A stretch of DNA of 64,000 nucleotides, from the NCBI GenBank assembly GCA_946894095.1, contig OX335643.1, positions 6,931,036 to 6,995,035 of the forward strand, in the 5' to 3' direction. The notes under the pieces are model-generated. The model saw only the letters and a list, made by a program, of their open reading frames with translations, ran no database searches and had not been told where the DNA came from. Source of the DNA: Incurvaria masculella (Eukaryota; Arthropoda; Insecta; Lepidoptera; Incurvariidae). Position 1 is the first letter of the stretch, and every line of letters begins with the position of its first letter. Below are positions 1-10,850 of the stretch, piece after piece. The translations under genes were made by a program, and so were the position numbers.

Positions 1-612
1 ACTTTATAATTATCTTCAACATAAACTAATCAAATTTTAAAACAGCATAAAATCGCAAGTTACTGTGATGTCATAGGAATAATATTAATAAACATAGTAT
101 CTGTGGGCACCAACTGGTACGGAAAGCAATTTCGTATGGGTTTCTATAATTTAATAGGACCAGTATTTGCGGTGACTCAAAATGAAACGAGATCCGGCTG
201 TTATGAAGATTTGGGTGTCATAAAGTTGATCAATAAAACAGAATCGATTTGAAGCAATTACTTTATAGACTCGATCGGAAATAAATCAAAAGTTTGAAGA
301 ATTGAAAAATAATTGTATGACACCAATTTTGTGACTTAATTAATCCAATAACAATACATATTTCTGAATAGACACCCATTCATAATCAATGCGTTACTGG
401 TAAATTAAGCAGATATTGTGGTATGGGTCCGATGATTAAAAATAGCATTGCAGTATATGATTCCTCTACGATCGATCAATTTGTTTTCGTTCACTTCTAA
501 TATTTAAATGGGTGTACATTTCTAAACTATTTTGACTGAAGGCAGCAAACAAAATGGAGACAAAATTATTTTTTCATGCAGTAATGCAATTTTTACTTAT
601 ATCTATAGACTA

Positions 613-1152
613 GGAGGTCGCGACAAAAATGGTAACGATAACGTAAATTGCTGAAAGTGGGTTCACAGGATAAAGACCAACCCTCTGAAGCTAAACGCTG
701 CCTATGCCAAGTGGTTGCGTTACCTAGATAATGCGCCTGAAAAAGTAGTTATCGTTACAACAAAAATATATGAAAAGGTAAATGGCTGCAAATAACGCAG
801 CATGAAAGTATCACTACATACTTACTTAGTAATATCAAAACTGAACAAATCCTTGTTTACATTTCGTAGTTATAGGCGATTTAGGTTACAGATATAACTA
901 TACGTATATTTAAGTATTTAATTGAAAAACCGACTGGTTATTGTTGTTTAATTATTGGGTATCAATATTCCAAAATCATCAGCATATTCATCAGCAGGTA
1001 CATGCCAGCTTCTATTTTATATAGCCAATCTAGATAACGCAACCACTTGGCGCAGGCAGACTGACTTATTTAGCATCAGAGGGTTGGTCTCTAACATGTG
1101 AACCCAGATTCAGCCATTTACCTTATCATGACCAAAAATGTCGTGACCTCCC
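613..1152. mobile_element. Long-terminal-inverted-repeat element
   Basis: Two arms of about 110-130 bp are inverted copies: left arm 613-731 (GGAGGTCGCGAC ... AAGTGGTTGCGTTA), right arm about 1023-1152 (TAACGCAACCACTTGG ... GTCGTGACCTCC). The central 300 bp have no ORF. Flanking duplications unclear. Confidence 0.65.
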
Positions 1153-2290
1153 GGAATACTAGCGATGAGAAAACTTTAAAACTTTTGACTTATAAAATAT
1201 AATATGGAATCCAAAAATTACTAACGAGCAATTATCAGTATGGAGTTCCATTTGGACTTACTGGAACGTTTAACTACATTTTATTACATTTGATCGAACG
1301 TACATTTTTATGGTGCTACGAGATGAATAAGTCCCTACTAAATTTCATTTATTAGATCGTGAACAGAACCAATAGATATCATTTCTTAATATTGAAACTC
1401 TGGATTATTTATATTGTCTCTTATGAACTTATATCCGTTCAATAAGTTTTATTAGTGTGTCATTCCTAATTCTCGCCCACTCCTTAAAAATAAGTATTGG
1501 CACCAATTTTCACCTAATGTAAGCAAATATTAAAAAATGAATCATCAAATAATGATACATCTGTCAATATATTTTAAGAAGCATTGTTACCGTGTCCGGT
1601 TGCAAGAGTTACTTATCAATAGGCTATCCGATTTGATTGCCAACCTTCGAAATAAAATATATAATCTTTTTCGAAGTGCTGTCTTCGAATGGATATAAAA
1701 TCCTTATCATCATTATAAACTCTTTGAGTGTATTTAAATTTAAATCATATATTACAGTGCGACCTTTACATTTAAATATTCAATAACTATATACGATATG
1801 CAAAGCACATAAGAGATCGATATATCATCTAAAACATGAAGTGACCTCTATCGGCTAAGGTCAAAGCATTCGACGTAATGTCTTTAATAAAACTTTTATT
1901 ATTCTTCGAAAAGGTCAGTCTTTCGGGGTATTTTCTTTTGTAGAATAGTAATTAGTGGATTCCCTGTGATTGTGTGGCGGACATAAGGCATCCAAGGTAG
2001 ATCTTAGACGAATGGAATTTCTAGTTATTTAAGGACCTACCCGCAAGTTTTCATTTTAAGGAGCTAGGCCGAGTCAACTAGTGGCGCCTTGTAACTGTAA
2101 CTTCTAACTAATGAAAACGGATCAAGTCCATTGCCAATGCTTTGATCCCTTGTTGCTTCTTGAAAGAAGGATAAAGCAACAAACACAATTTCGCATTTAT
2201 AATATCAAGCTTCAACACTATTAATCTAATGACGATGATAGAGATACACTGCTGCTAGAAACCTATTTGAGGGATAAACTAATACTAAAT
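1153..2290. other. AT-rich intergenic DNA
   Basis: No gene or repeat recognised here, nor in 1-612 or 2502-3080, apart from a short (TTGTA)n run near 2540. Confidence 0.6.
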
Positions 2291-2501
2291 CGCCCGCCCA
2301 TGGATTTTTTTTGTTTGCATGTGGCACGTTACGTTTGAGTTGGACTGGTAGTTTTGAAAATTGGAGACAGCGGTTCCCATAGTAGGCGCACTCGATGCCA
2401 TATCTCCTTCATTTTTCATATTTGGATTGGATCCATATTTTCACCACAGTTATACTATTTCATATTTCCACACAAACATAAAAATCCATGGACGGCCGAT
2501 T
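2291..2501. mobile_element. Possible short inverted-repeat element
   Basis: CGCCCGCCCATGGATTTTT at the left and AAAATCCATGGACGG at the right are inverted. Part of the interior (CATAGTAGGCGC) recurs at about 62360-62410. Confidence 0.35.
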
Positions 2502-3086
2502 GCAGCATCTCTCAAACGCCTGTTTTATTCAATGGTGTAAATCTGCGGCATTGTATTGTATTGTATTGTTTATTCATCATCCATAGACAGTACACTGCAC
2601 TCGGATTTGTCATATTTTAGCATTGGGCAAAGCAAAACACAGCGAAGAAGAACTGGAAAGAAACTCCGCTGCTTTTTTTTTTCAACGTCCACTTAGTCTA
2701 TGTTTACAAAAGTGTTTGTCAATTATTTTAACAAAAACATAGGTAAAACACTAAATTAACATGAATACACAAAATTTACAATCCATGCCGTATGCAACAG
2801 TTCATGACAAATACCATTTTATTTGCAAAGACAATCCCCTCCAACTAATATGTTGCCAATTGGAGCAGGCCAGTCCCCAAACAGCACCCGTTCACGAGCA
2901 CCACGCCGGGCATAGCCACCACCTCTTTCAACCATATTTTAGGGAAAGAGATAACCCGAGCCAAGCGTCACCGTACGATGCACTGCTCCAGTGGCAACAC
3001 AACACTGTGAAACACTTGCACATTAGGTTTTAATACTATAAGTTTTGGCAAAAACTACTACAGTCAGCTGATCACATAGTTACATA

Positions 3087-3197
3087 TCCCTTTAAATGCT
3101 ACCACCTACAGAAAATTAAGAGTATAATGGTTTGAGAGCAGCCCTATCAATAAAGTAATAATAGATTCCTATATGAGATTTTGACCAAAACCGAGAA
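3087..3197. repeat. Paired dispersed repeat with 27695-27785
   Basis: Shares AAATGCTACCACCTACAGAA near its start and TTTGACCAAAACC (TTCTGACCAAAACC in the other copy) near its end with 27695-27785; same orientation. Confidence 0.5.
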
Positions 3198-3663
3198 ACT
3201 TATAATGCTTAACTAAAAATTCGGGTGTATAGAACCCTCGTCATTATTGATACGAGCTCAGGCAAATTTCGATAAGTGATTTGTAACTCGTAATAGGGCT
3301 TCTGACTTGCATAGAAGCCGCACGCTAATGATGCATAAAGTGGGAATGCGCCCAAGACAGGGAGCGGTCCCAGGTTCTGTCGTAACGAATCACTTGTCAT
3401 ATTTTGCAAGAAGGTAGCGCCTCGGCGCGGCGGGAGATAGAACATCTCAGCTGCGCCTGAGTTTAGTGTATAGGTAGGGACGGCAAAAAAATTATATCTT
3501 GTTGAGACTACGTTAACTTGACACGAAGCTTGGGTGAGTTTCAAGTTAAACCAGAGCTTGCGCATTTTCGTTGAGTATGAGGGTTACACCATGATTCCGA
3601 ACCCATGTAAAACTAAAGGTACGTTTCTCAAGAAATTTGCCTTGCAGATGATTTTATTATTAA

Positions 3664-4453
3664 GAGGGCCCTTCCCTACGGTCCTAACTTATTCGCGGGC
3701 ACAGCACAAAATCGTGCTATTGCGCTCTGGCACCGTCTCTCTTTCAAATAAAAAGACAGTCTCTTTATTTAGGAGGATTCAACACGTCCACAAAGCAGAC
3801 AATGTGCATAGTGTTTGATTTGGTTAGATTTACAGATTTTTTAATTGCTTAACGACTTATAGCAGTAAATCACGAACGCTGTAATAATAAATCGAACAAA
3901 AATCATTATAAATATTCATGGATGATGGATGATGGATTGATGACTAATGACAATAATTTTTGACATGTTTTCGTTTTATCGTGGAGTAGTCCACTCCCAT
4001 AGTTACTGCATAAAGCACGCAAACAAATCGAACTTCCGGCCCTAATAACAGAGAAACCAAACACAATTTTACAATTCAATGGTCATCAAGCATCTAGTTG
4101 AATTAAGGGCCGATTTTTAAATCACCTGATAGTATACTTATCGGACTGATGTACAAATTTACGTTTGTCAAAAGACGGATAGTCATTACCGGAGAATTAT
4201 ATCTTCTGTCACAAATATCTGCCGGTGATTGTACTAATGATAATATGGACTTACTATAACGTATGGATAAGCAGAGGCGTAAATAGATCCGTCGAATAGT
4301 TATCTGACTGTTTGTCGGACCATTGAAAAATCAGCCCTAAATAAAGCAGTTTTAGGTATAGTTTTGGATCTCCGAAAATAAATATGCTCATGGTTTTCTT
4401 TTCACTCTGGTAACCCCCTTATTCGATCACCCAGTTGAGCGTGAAGGACTACC
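3664..4453 (+). mobile_element. TTAA-flanked MITE (piggyBac-like), copy 1, with nested insert
   Basis: Bounded by TTAA at 3660-3663 and 4454-4457. Internal similarity to the other copies includes TTATTCGCGGGCAC, a cgctctgg block and AATGTGCATAGTG. It is interrupted by the element at 4107-4337. Confidence 0.7.
4107..4337. mobile_element. TAA-flanked short element (Harbinger-like MITE) nested in copy 1
   Basis: 231 bp, starting GGGCCGATTTTTAAAT and ending ATTGAAAAATCAGCCC, which are near-perfect inverted repeats, flanked by TAA on both sides. The host MITE resumes without loss. The TWA-type target site suggests PIF/Harbinger; that is inference. Confidence 0.72.
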
Positions 4454-4743
4454 TTAATTGAAACCCTCAATTAGTGTTAAACTTACAAAAAATAATTTTA
4501 AAAACGTTACCTGACGGTTGATCATGGAATTATTACTAGAACTTGACATGAGGACTATTATTGCACCTACTATATAGCGTATTTAAGCCTATCTCACTAT
4601 ATTCCCGAAGGTACCATGCCAGTATCAATTTTCATTGCCTCCGTGCGAACCCGTGGTCTGATACAAGACCACAACAAGGATACCCGTAGGATACAACCAG
4701 ACCAAGACTTCACAATGGCGGACATATGCGATTTCTTCCTAAA

Positions 4744-5095
4744 TCGAAATTACTTTTAATTTAAGACGGAGCATTGTCATGGTGCAAGATCCATGAGTTG
4801 TTTTGCCACAATTGACTGTTTGACGATTTTCGAGTACGATTTCTTGAACTTTTTCGACGTTATCATCGGTAGTTGATGTTGAAGGGCGTCCACGACGAGG
4901 TGCATCGTCAACTTCTTTGAGACCATTTTTGAACGACGAATACCACTCGTATACTCTTGTTTTTGAGAGAGCAGAGTCCCTGTAGGCTTTTTGTAGCGTT
5001 TTGAATGCATCAGCACAAGAGATTTCGTTGGAAACACAAAACTTCAAACAAATAAATTCTTTGTTCAATATTTTTTTCCATTTTGAAATGCGACG
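4744..5095 (-). pseudogene. Mariner-type transposase remnant with internal deletion
   Basis: The minus strand reads FICLKFCVSNEISCADAFKT, then SKTRVYEWYSSFKNGL and RRGRPSTSTTDDNVEKV, the N-terminal DNA-binding part of a mariner transposase. After ENRQTVN the sequence jumps, in another frame, to NSWILHHDNAPS, the second catalytic block, and then stops. About half the protein is missing, so this is a dead copy. Terminal repeats were not firmly located. Confidence 0.75.
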
Positions 5096-5464
5096 AACTT
5101 TAAAAACTTGATTGATATAAACAGACGCCAAACAATTACTACTGACATTTAATATTTGACATTTGGCAGGAGTGTCAGGGAAAGGTGTACCAACCTGAGA
5201 AAAAAAAATCGAATCGGTAAAGCGTTTTAAATTCAAACTAAAAATTCCCGGAACTTACTGATCATAGTGTACTTATATCTAAATGCTACTGCCAAAATTT
5301 TTTTGGTATCTTTAATTTAATTATTGGTATTTTTCGGTTGCATCAGACTCTTAGTTATGCTTGCCGACGCTACCGGGCGCGCATGAAATCTCGATGTCCT
5401 TTGGCTCGAGAACAAACATGGGACGAGCTCTGACGCTGACGCAAGAGAACACTGACTGCATGTA

Positions 5465-5550
5465 CAGACCAGCGAGCATGGAAGGGCGGGAGAAGCGATC
5501 AAAACGCATTCGTACGGCGGCAGCGTAGCCACGAGTTAGTGCAAAACGTC
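5465..5550 (+). mobile_element. Fragment of the CAGCGAGCATGG MITE
   Basis: Similar to the left part of the element at 57821-58086 (GCGAGCATGGAAGGGCGGGA and GTAGCCACGAGTTAGTG). Confidence 0.5.
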
Positions 5551-5597
5551 TAAGGGTCTCTTCCATCAAGTACTGATTAGCTTAATCCTCACATTAC

Positions 5598-6108
5598 GGT
5601 GGGCCATCCCGCTCAACTCCCCATACAAACGGGGAAAGAAAATAACGCCCATATTTCTTGTCAGAGATTCAAAATTTTGCTCAAAATTGCTTTATTTGAT
5701 CGAACTAGATGTCTGATGACCGTTGGCATTGTAAAATTGTGTTTGATTTCCAATTTTTTGCGTGTTTTAAACACGCGGACACGCGGTGGATTACTCAACG
5801 ATAAAATCTATACATCTTAAAAAGATTAATCATCAGGCATAGGTTGTTTCATGAAAATTTATAATCAATTTAGTTTTTGTTAGATTTCGACTACAGCGGT
5901 CTTGGTTTACTTTTAGCTAGAAGTCGTTTTGTAATTAAAATTTTCGTAAATTTTACCAAATCAAACACTATGCGCATTGTCTGCTTTGTGGACATGTTCC
6001 TCATCACGGAGCCTGTCTTTTTCTTTAAAACATATAAGGTCCCAGAGCGCAATAGCACGGTCTTGCACCGTGCCCGCGAATGAGTTAGTCCCGCCGGAAA
6101 GGGCCACC
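5598..6108 (-). mobile_element. TTAA-flanked MITE, copy 2
   Basis: The left end begins GGTGGGCCATCCCG, the right end is GGGCCACC followed by TTAA (6109-6112); the left flank is TTAC, one change from TTAA. The interior is the reverse of the 60403 copy. Confidence 0.75.
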
Positions 6109-6235
6109 TTAAAGAGCTTTTCTTACTCTCAATCGATACCAGTACAAGATAATCAGCAATTTAGTAATAAAGGCCCTTTAAATGTCGATTTAAATAAATC
6201 TATAATTAATCTAAGGCTGCACTAAATAGCGTCCT

Positions 6236-6312
6236 TTGAAGAATTCCCCATCTAAAACCTAACCGCACTCAGAGTTTCTTCACTAAGCTAATCGAAACTG
6301 ACCGCGGCTGAC
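6236..6312 (-). mobile_element. SINE-A (head variant 2) fragment
   Basis: Resembles the head of the 52375-52745 copy (AACCTAACCGCACTCAG, TTTCTTCAC). Confidence 0.4.
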
Positions 6313-7530
6313 GAAGTTGAAGTTACTCATGCATAGAATACTACTAAATATTACCTTACTTATTGATTTTTTGCCAAAGAAGCATATTGAATATTAATTC
6401 AAATATTATTTAACACCTGGCCATGCGTAATGAGGAAAATAGTCCAAAAATTTGGAAACTAAATTTACATAACCAGTCAACCAACCCATCTGATTTTAAA
6501 ATGCAGTATTTATTACATTGTGCATAGGTGTATGCTTGACAAATTAGGCACAAAAGTGGATTTATTAACAAAAAGTAATAATTTCGTTTTCAACGGACCA
6601 CTGAACTGCTCGCCTTGGCTAGAAGATGCTTAGTTAAATGAAATTGAATGAAATGACTGACTTTGTTTAGCGTCTTGGCTGAATGAATTGTGATGTACTG
6701 TTAGGTATTAAAACGTAAAGTACAAATTCAAGCTCATGTCATGTACAAAATATACCTTACCCTTAAGAGTTTATATAGTTTCAGATTATAATTATGTTGC
6801 ATATGTTTCGTAAAGGCAATTTCTTTGTTATTATTTTAAACTAAACGTAAATAACATGGGTACTTTTGGGACAGTAATTTCCAAAGAACTAACTGTTAAC
6901 CATACAACACATTTAATAGGTTATCAGCTGTATTCAGAGTGGACGGAGGTAACTTGAATCCGACGAACTAAACCGTCTTATGATGCCAAATAGTAATAAA
7001 TACAATACTATACAAGAAGTGGCTTATTCAATGATTTGTCACAGACTCATATTACAATGCTTTCTGTGTCTATATACTGAGCCACCCAGAAGGTACAAAA
7101 TATAAAAAAAAACACTTTCTAATATTAACAGTGCGCCTGGTACCTGAGAATCTTGAGACCTATTTACTCATTTTGAAAATTCTTCCTATTCATTAGGCTT
7201 CATACCGTCACGGTAAACGCCCTTAGGGGTAAGCAGTGAGGTTATATTAGAGATACCTCAAACAAAAAACGAATGTATGATTTTTTCTTCAGAATTAATT
7301 TTAATTGACAGTCGAACGATTACCCAATTAAAATTCAACGTAAGAAAAAACAAAGTCATAAAATCATCTTGTTTATAAAGGTCAAACAATTGTGGGTCCT
7401 TATTAAATTCAAGATTGTCCGGCCAAGGAAAACCTATACATACCTTTGCATAAATAATGTAAGCATTCCCTTAGTCGTAATTAATTAACTCGGTTAGGAT
7501 AATATGGTCTGAGTGATCAGTCCGAGTTCT
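6313..7530. other. AT-rich intergenic DNA
   Basis: No recognised gene or repeat. Confidence 0.6.
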
Positions 7531-7847
7531 CACCTAAATTGGCGTTTACGGAACTTAGAAGTTACGTAAAATTGTCAAATTCTATTCAAGTTTTCACTAC
7601 TTAAACTGTAGTCTTACTTATTCAAGCTGTAACAAATAAACTGGGACTTTTGTATGATTTGAATGAAAACGCGGAGCCGGCGTAAACGGTAACGTCGACG
7701 TATTTACGGCAATGGTGAGTAAGCTGTCAAATAAAACTCGGACTCGCAAATTTTAGTTCGCTTAACGCCCACTGCGCGCGCTCTTCAATTTCCCCATACA
7801 TTTGAAAACGCCAGTCGATCGGTTTGGCGTAAACGTCAATTTAGGTG
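7531..7847. mobile_element. 317-bp MITE with 20-bp inverted ends
   Basis: The left end CACCTAAATTGGCGTTTACG is matched, inverted, by CGTAAACGTCAATTTAGGTG at the right (19 of 20). No ORF. A fragment recurs at 33166-33240. Confidence 0.75.
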
Positions 7848-9035
7848 ACAGCTTGGACTAGGGCCTCTGAAAGTTTAATTTTGTATCGACTATTCTTCTA
7901 AAAATTTCCTCATAAAACTGTTTCTCTATTGGATTTTATTGAAAGTGTATAAAAGCAATGCGATGTTTCATAGTCTCGTAAATTTTTAATCGGCATTATA
8001 ACATAGATAGACGGTTTTAAGTATGAGTTTAAGTCCATGCACACATCGTACAAAACTCGGCGAAAACTACTTATTTTTGCTGGTACTATGACATTTCTAG
8101 CCAGTACCATCTTTTGTCTTTTGTCTTTTGTACCATTTAATGTATTCTGAAATGTGAATTGCAACAACATCTGTAGAATTTGGTATCCCTATTCAACAAT
8201 GGTATTGTCTTATCAATCTATACAATCCTCTTTTATCTATGGTCCATTGGAGGGTAATTTTTGAGCCTGCTAATGAAAATGAATTGTATTAATGAAATGC
8301 TACATTTAGATTTCCAACGTTGCTAATCCTGTCTCGTAGTCCAAAGACTTCGTTTCTAATTTTCATATGAAAACCAGTTTTTTGATCGATGCACTACACC
8401 ACTATTTTGAAATTTAGATTTTAAGAAAGCTGTTGATATTTGGTTTTGGCAAATCCGCTTACGAGATGGGAAATGAAACCACTTTTTCATATCACGGGGC
8501 AAATACACACATTTACATATCTGGAGGGCAAATATAAACTGAGCATATTTTTTATTTTAGACTAAATAAATTATCTCCCATACGTTTTTTTAGGATTTTC
8601 CAACTGTCATGTCACAAAAGAATTTGGTAAGAATGACATTGAGACCAATTAGTGTTAGTTAGTGATTTATCATAACCTGTTCCGTTTTACATATAGTATA
8701 CCCCATTTTGGCTCAGAGTACAGGTAGGTATATACCATGTATATCAAGGCTTACTCTAGGAAGCCATAATGTATGCGAGAATTACGAGTCACCAACGTTG
8801 CTGTCGGTTAGTGGGTTATTGTGAATTCTGGTCATAAATCCGAGCTAGGTACAATGTACGGGTTAGGTCCAATGTCGTGCGTCTGGCCCAGGGGTGACTC
8901 ATGAGGTGATAATTCCGAGTAAATCTGGATTTTCCAAATGGTCTTCTAATGCTAATATCAGATGAGGCAATGTGTGCTAAGAAGTGATTCGGATTCCGAA
9001 AGCGTTCTTGAAATACATTTGTATAAAATACTTTT
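7848..9035. other. AT-rich intergenic DNA
   Basis: No recognised gene or repeat before the GTCY element. Confidence 0.55.
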
Positions 9036-9290
9036 TTAGGGTACCCACCCGTACCCAAAGGGTGCCAACGGAACACTGTTACTGGGCCTCCAACGTCCGT
9101 CCGTCCGTCCGTCTGTCAGTGGGCTGTATCTCATGTACCGTGCTGTGTGTTTCTACTGGCGTTATAACAACAAATAATAAAAATTCAAAACAAATGGTGC
9201 CCATACAATAAAAGTGTTTTTGGTTGTTGTGGTAAATCTAGTACGATGGTACGTAAGTCCGGAGTCCGACTCGCACTTCGCCGATCTTGC
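9036..9290 (+). mobile_element. (GTCY)n-carrying MITE, diverged copy
   Basis: Contains GTACCCAAAGGGTG, a short (GTCC)n run, GGGCTGTATCTCATG, TATAACAACAAATA and GAGTCCGACTCGCACTT. This layout matches MITEs with hitchhiking (GTCY)n microsatellites described in Lepidoptera. Confidence 0.75.
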
Positions 9291-9447
9291 GACTCGTAAC
9301 TCAGGGGCGCGGCGACTTGCCTTCCATGCCAGGGTTGGTTAGGTTAGGTTATCCCTGCTCCGTTCATGCACCACTTTCTTTATCTTTCTGAGTTTGATCA
9401 GTGCATTTTGTCATGAATACGAGCAGTTCCAGATTATGATATGCATG

Positions 9448-9500
9448 TAGAATCGACCGTGAAGCAAGGACACATTAATTAAAGAAAGTATGCTGTAGAA
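9448..9500 (-). mobile_element. SINE-B fragment
   Basis: Inverted match to the block GTGTCCTTGCTTCGCGGT of the 37473 copy. Confidence 0.4.
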
Positions 9501-9574
9501 ATAACTCCTTTATGGATATAGTGCAAGTATATTTTACTAAGGGAGATTTTGTTAGGCCATATTTTTATTAGTAA

Positions 9575-9700
9575 ATTTACAGTAAGCTAATATTGAAAGG
9601 CGATATAATCCTTCTGTAACGATTATCCGTCTTTTGAAAAAGGTAAATGTGTGCTGCCAGACCGTTAAGTACTATCTGACGATTAAAAAAACGGTCCAGA
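9575..9700 (-). mobile_element. Degenerate copy of the TAA-flanked element
   Basis: The reverse complement matches the interior of 4107-4337 (CAAAAGACGGATAATCG, then a matching stretch ending GATTATATCGC). Ends not defined. Confidence 0.5.
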
Positions 9701-10439
9701 GTTCACCTGATTTTCAAATACGAATAACGCAAACATAAATACGTTTAACGTTTAATGTTTGCAGTCAATGTCCGGAACGCAGCGTTACATCAATAAATTA
9801 TTCGTTGAAAAAAGCGACGTACTTCCTTAGTACGCAAAAATATATTTTACTGTATTTCTTGTTGCCATCGAGAATTATCTCCCAAAGTCACGGCATCGTT
9901 AGACCTTGCTCAGTAAGATGTTGCCTCATCTAAAAATGTTGGCGAGTTTAGTTACCAACAACAAAACAATAAGAGATGTATTAACTAGATTCTCGGAGTC
10001 CAGATAGCGGTTGTATGATAATGCGTTAGGACATCATGCACCCAGAGACCAGAATTGCCAATTAAACGGATTTTTTCCCTGTAACAAGATCGTGAGACTG
10101 CTACAACTGTCCATTGTCCATTGTCTCGACGCTATTTATTCTTTTTGTCGAGTGTACTTAGGTTTTAATTCGTTTTTTTCTCAGTTACCATTTTTACATG
10201 ATAATTACGTACGGATATATTCTAGGTAAACAGTGTATGGATGACAGGATGTAAGCATTAGACGGTCACGAACGATGGCTATCGAACGTTCTTGGATGAG
10301 ATTATTTGTATTTAAATGGCTACTACTAAACGTTAATCATTATCCGACATGGATGGCTAATACAACATCTACTGTTATGATATAATACCAAAGCATTACT
10401 AGGAAACTAGGTACCATGTCACATGTCAGGTGGAAAATG

Positions 10440-10850
10440 CGGACAATTTTCATCGCTCCCTTGAGCATCGTTCATTCAATGCGATGGTCCGACCCGGGCG
10501 GGATTACTGCCTAGTAAATGGGGATCTACAGATTGACTTGGAATCCGAAATTCAAACGACTAATCCATTGGTTGCTTCTTACGACATCCACGAGAACAAA
10601 TGCAAACGGGCCTTACGAATTCTAGATGGGTGACCGTTTTCGTCCGTTTGGGCTGGGCGTGGTTCGGTTTCCGTAAAACTGTAGGTGGTATAATCCCGCC
10701 CGGGTTGGTACCATCGCTTTAAAAATAATGAAATAAAAATATTCCGTGTTTTCCATCTAGTTCAACATTGCCGAACAATATAAGGAAGGTCCTGGCATGG
10801 TCCGTACTTCCCATGCAATGTGAACTAGGGATGTCATATCCAGATCCATA
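10440..10850. mobile_element. Two SINE-A fragments in opposite orientation
   Basis: About 10440-10560 is SINE-A on the minus strand (CCCGGGCGGGATTA); about 10570-10850 is on the plus strand (CCCGCCCGGGTTGGTACCAT, AGGTCCTGGCATGG). Confidence 0.6.

Noticed and set aside
2761..3033. Small open frame of 90 codons, His-rich
   Set aside because: No family resemblance, no splice partners, AT-rich surroundings; likely chance.
3209..3565. Minus-strand frame of 118 codons
   Set aside because: Some repeat-like wording but no recognisable domain; probably decayed repeat.
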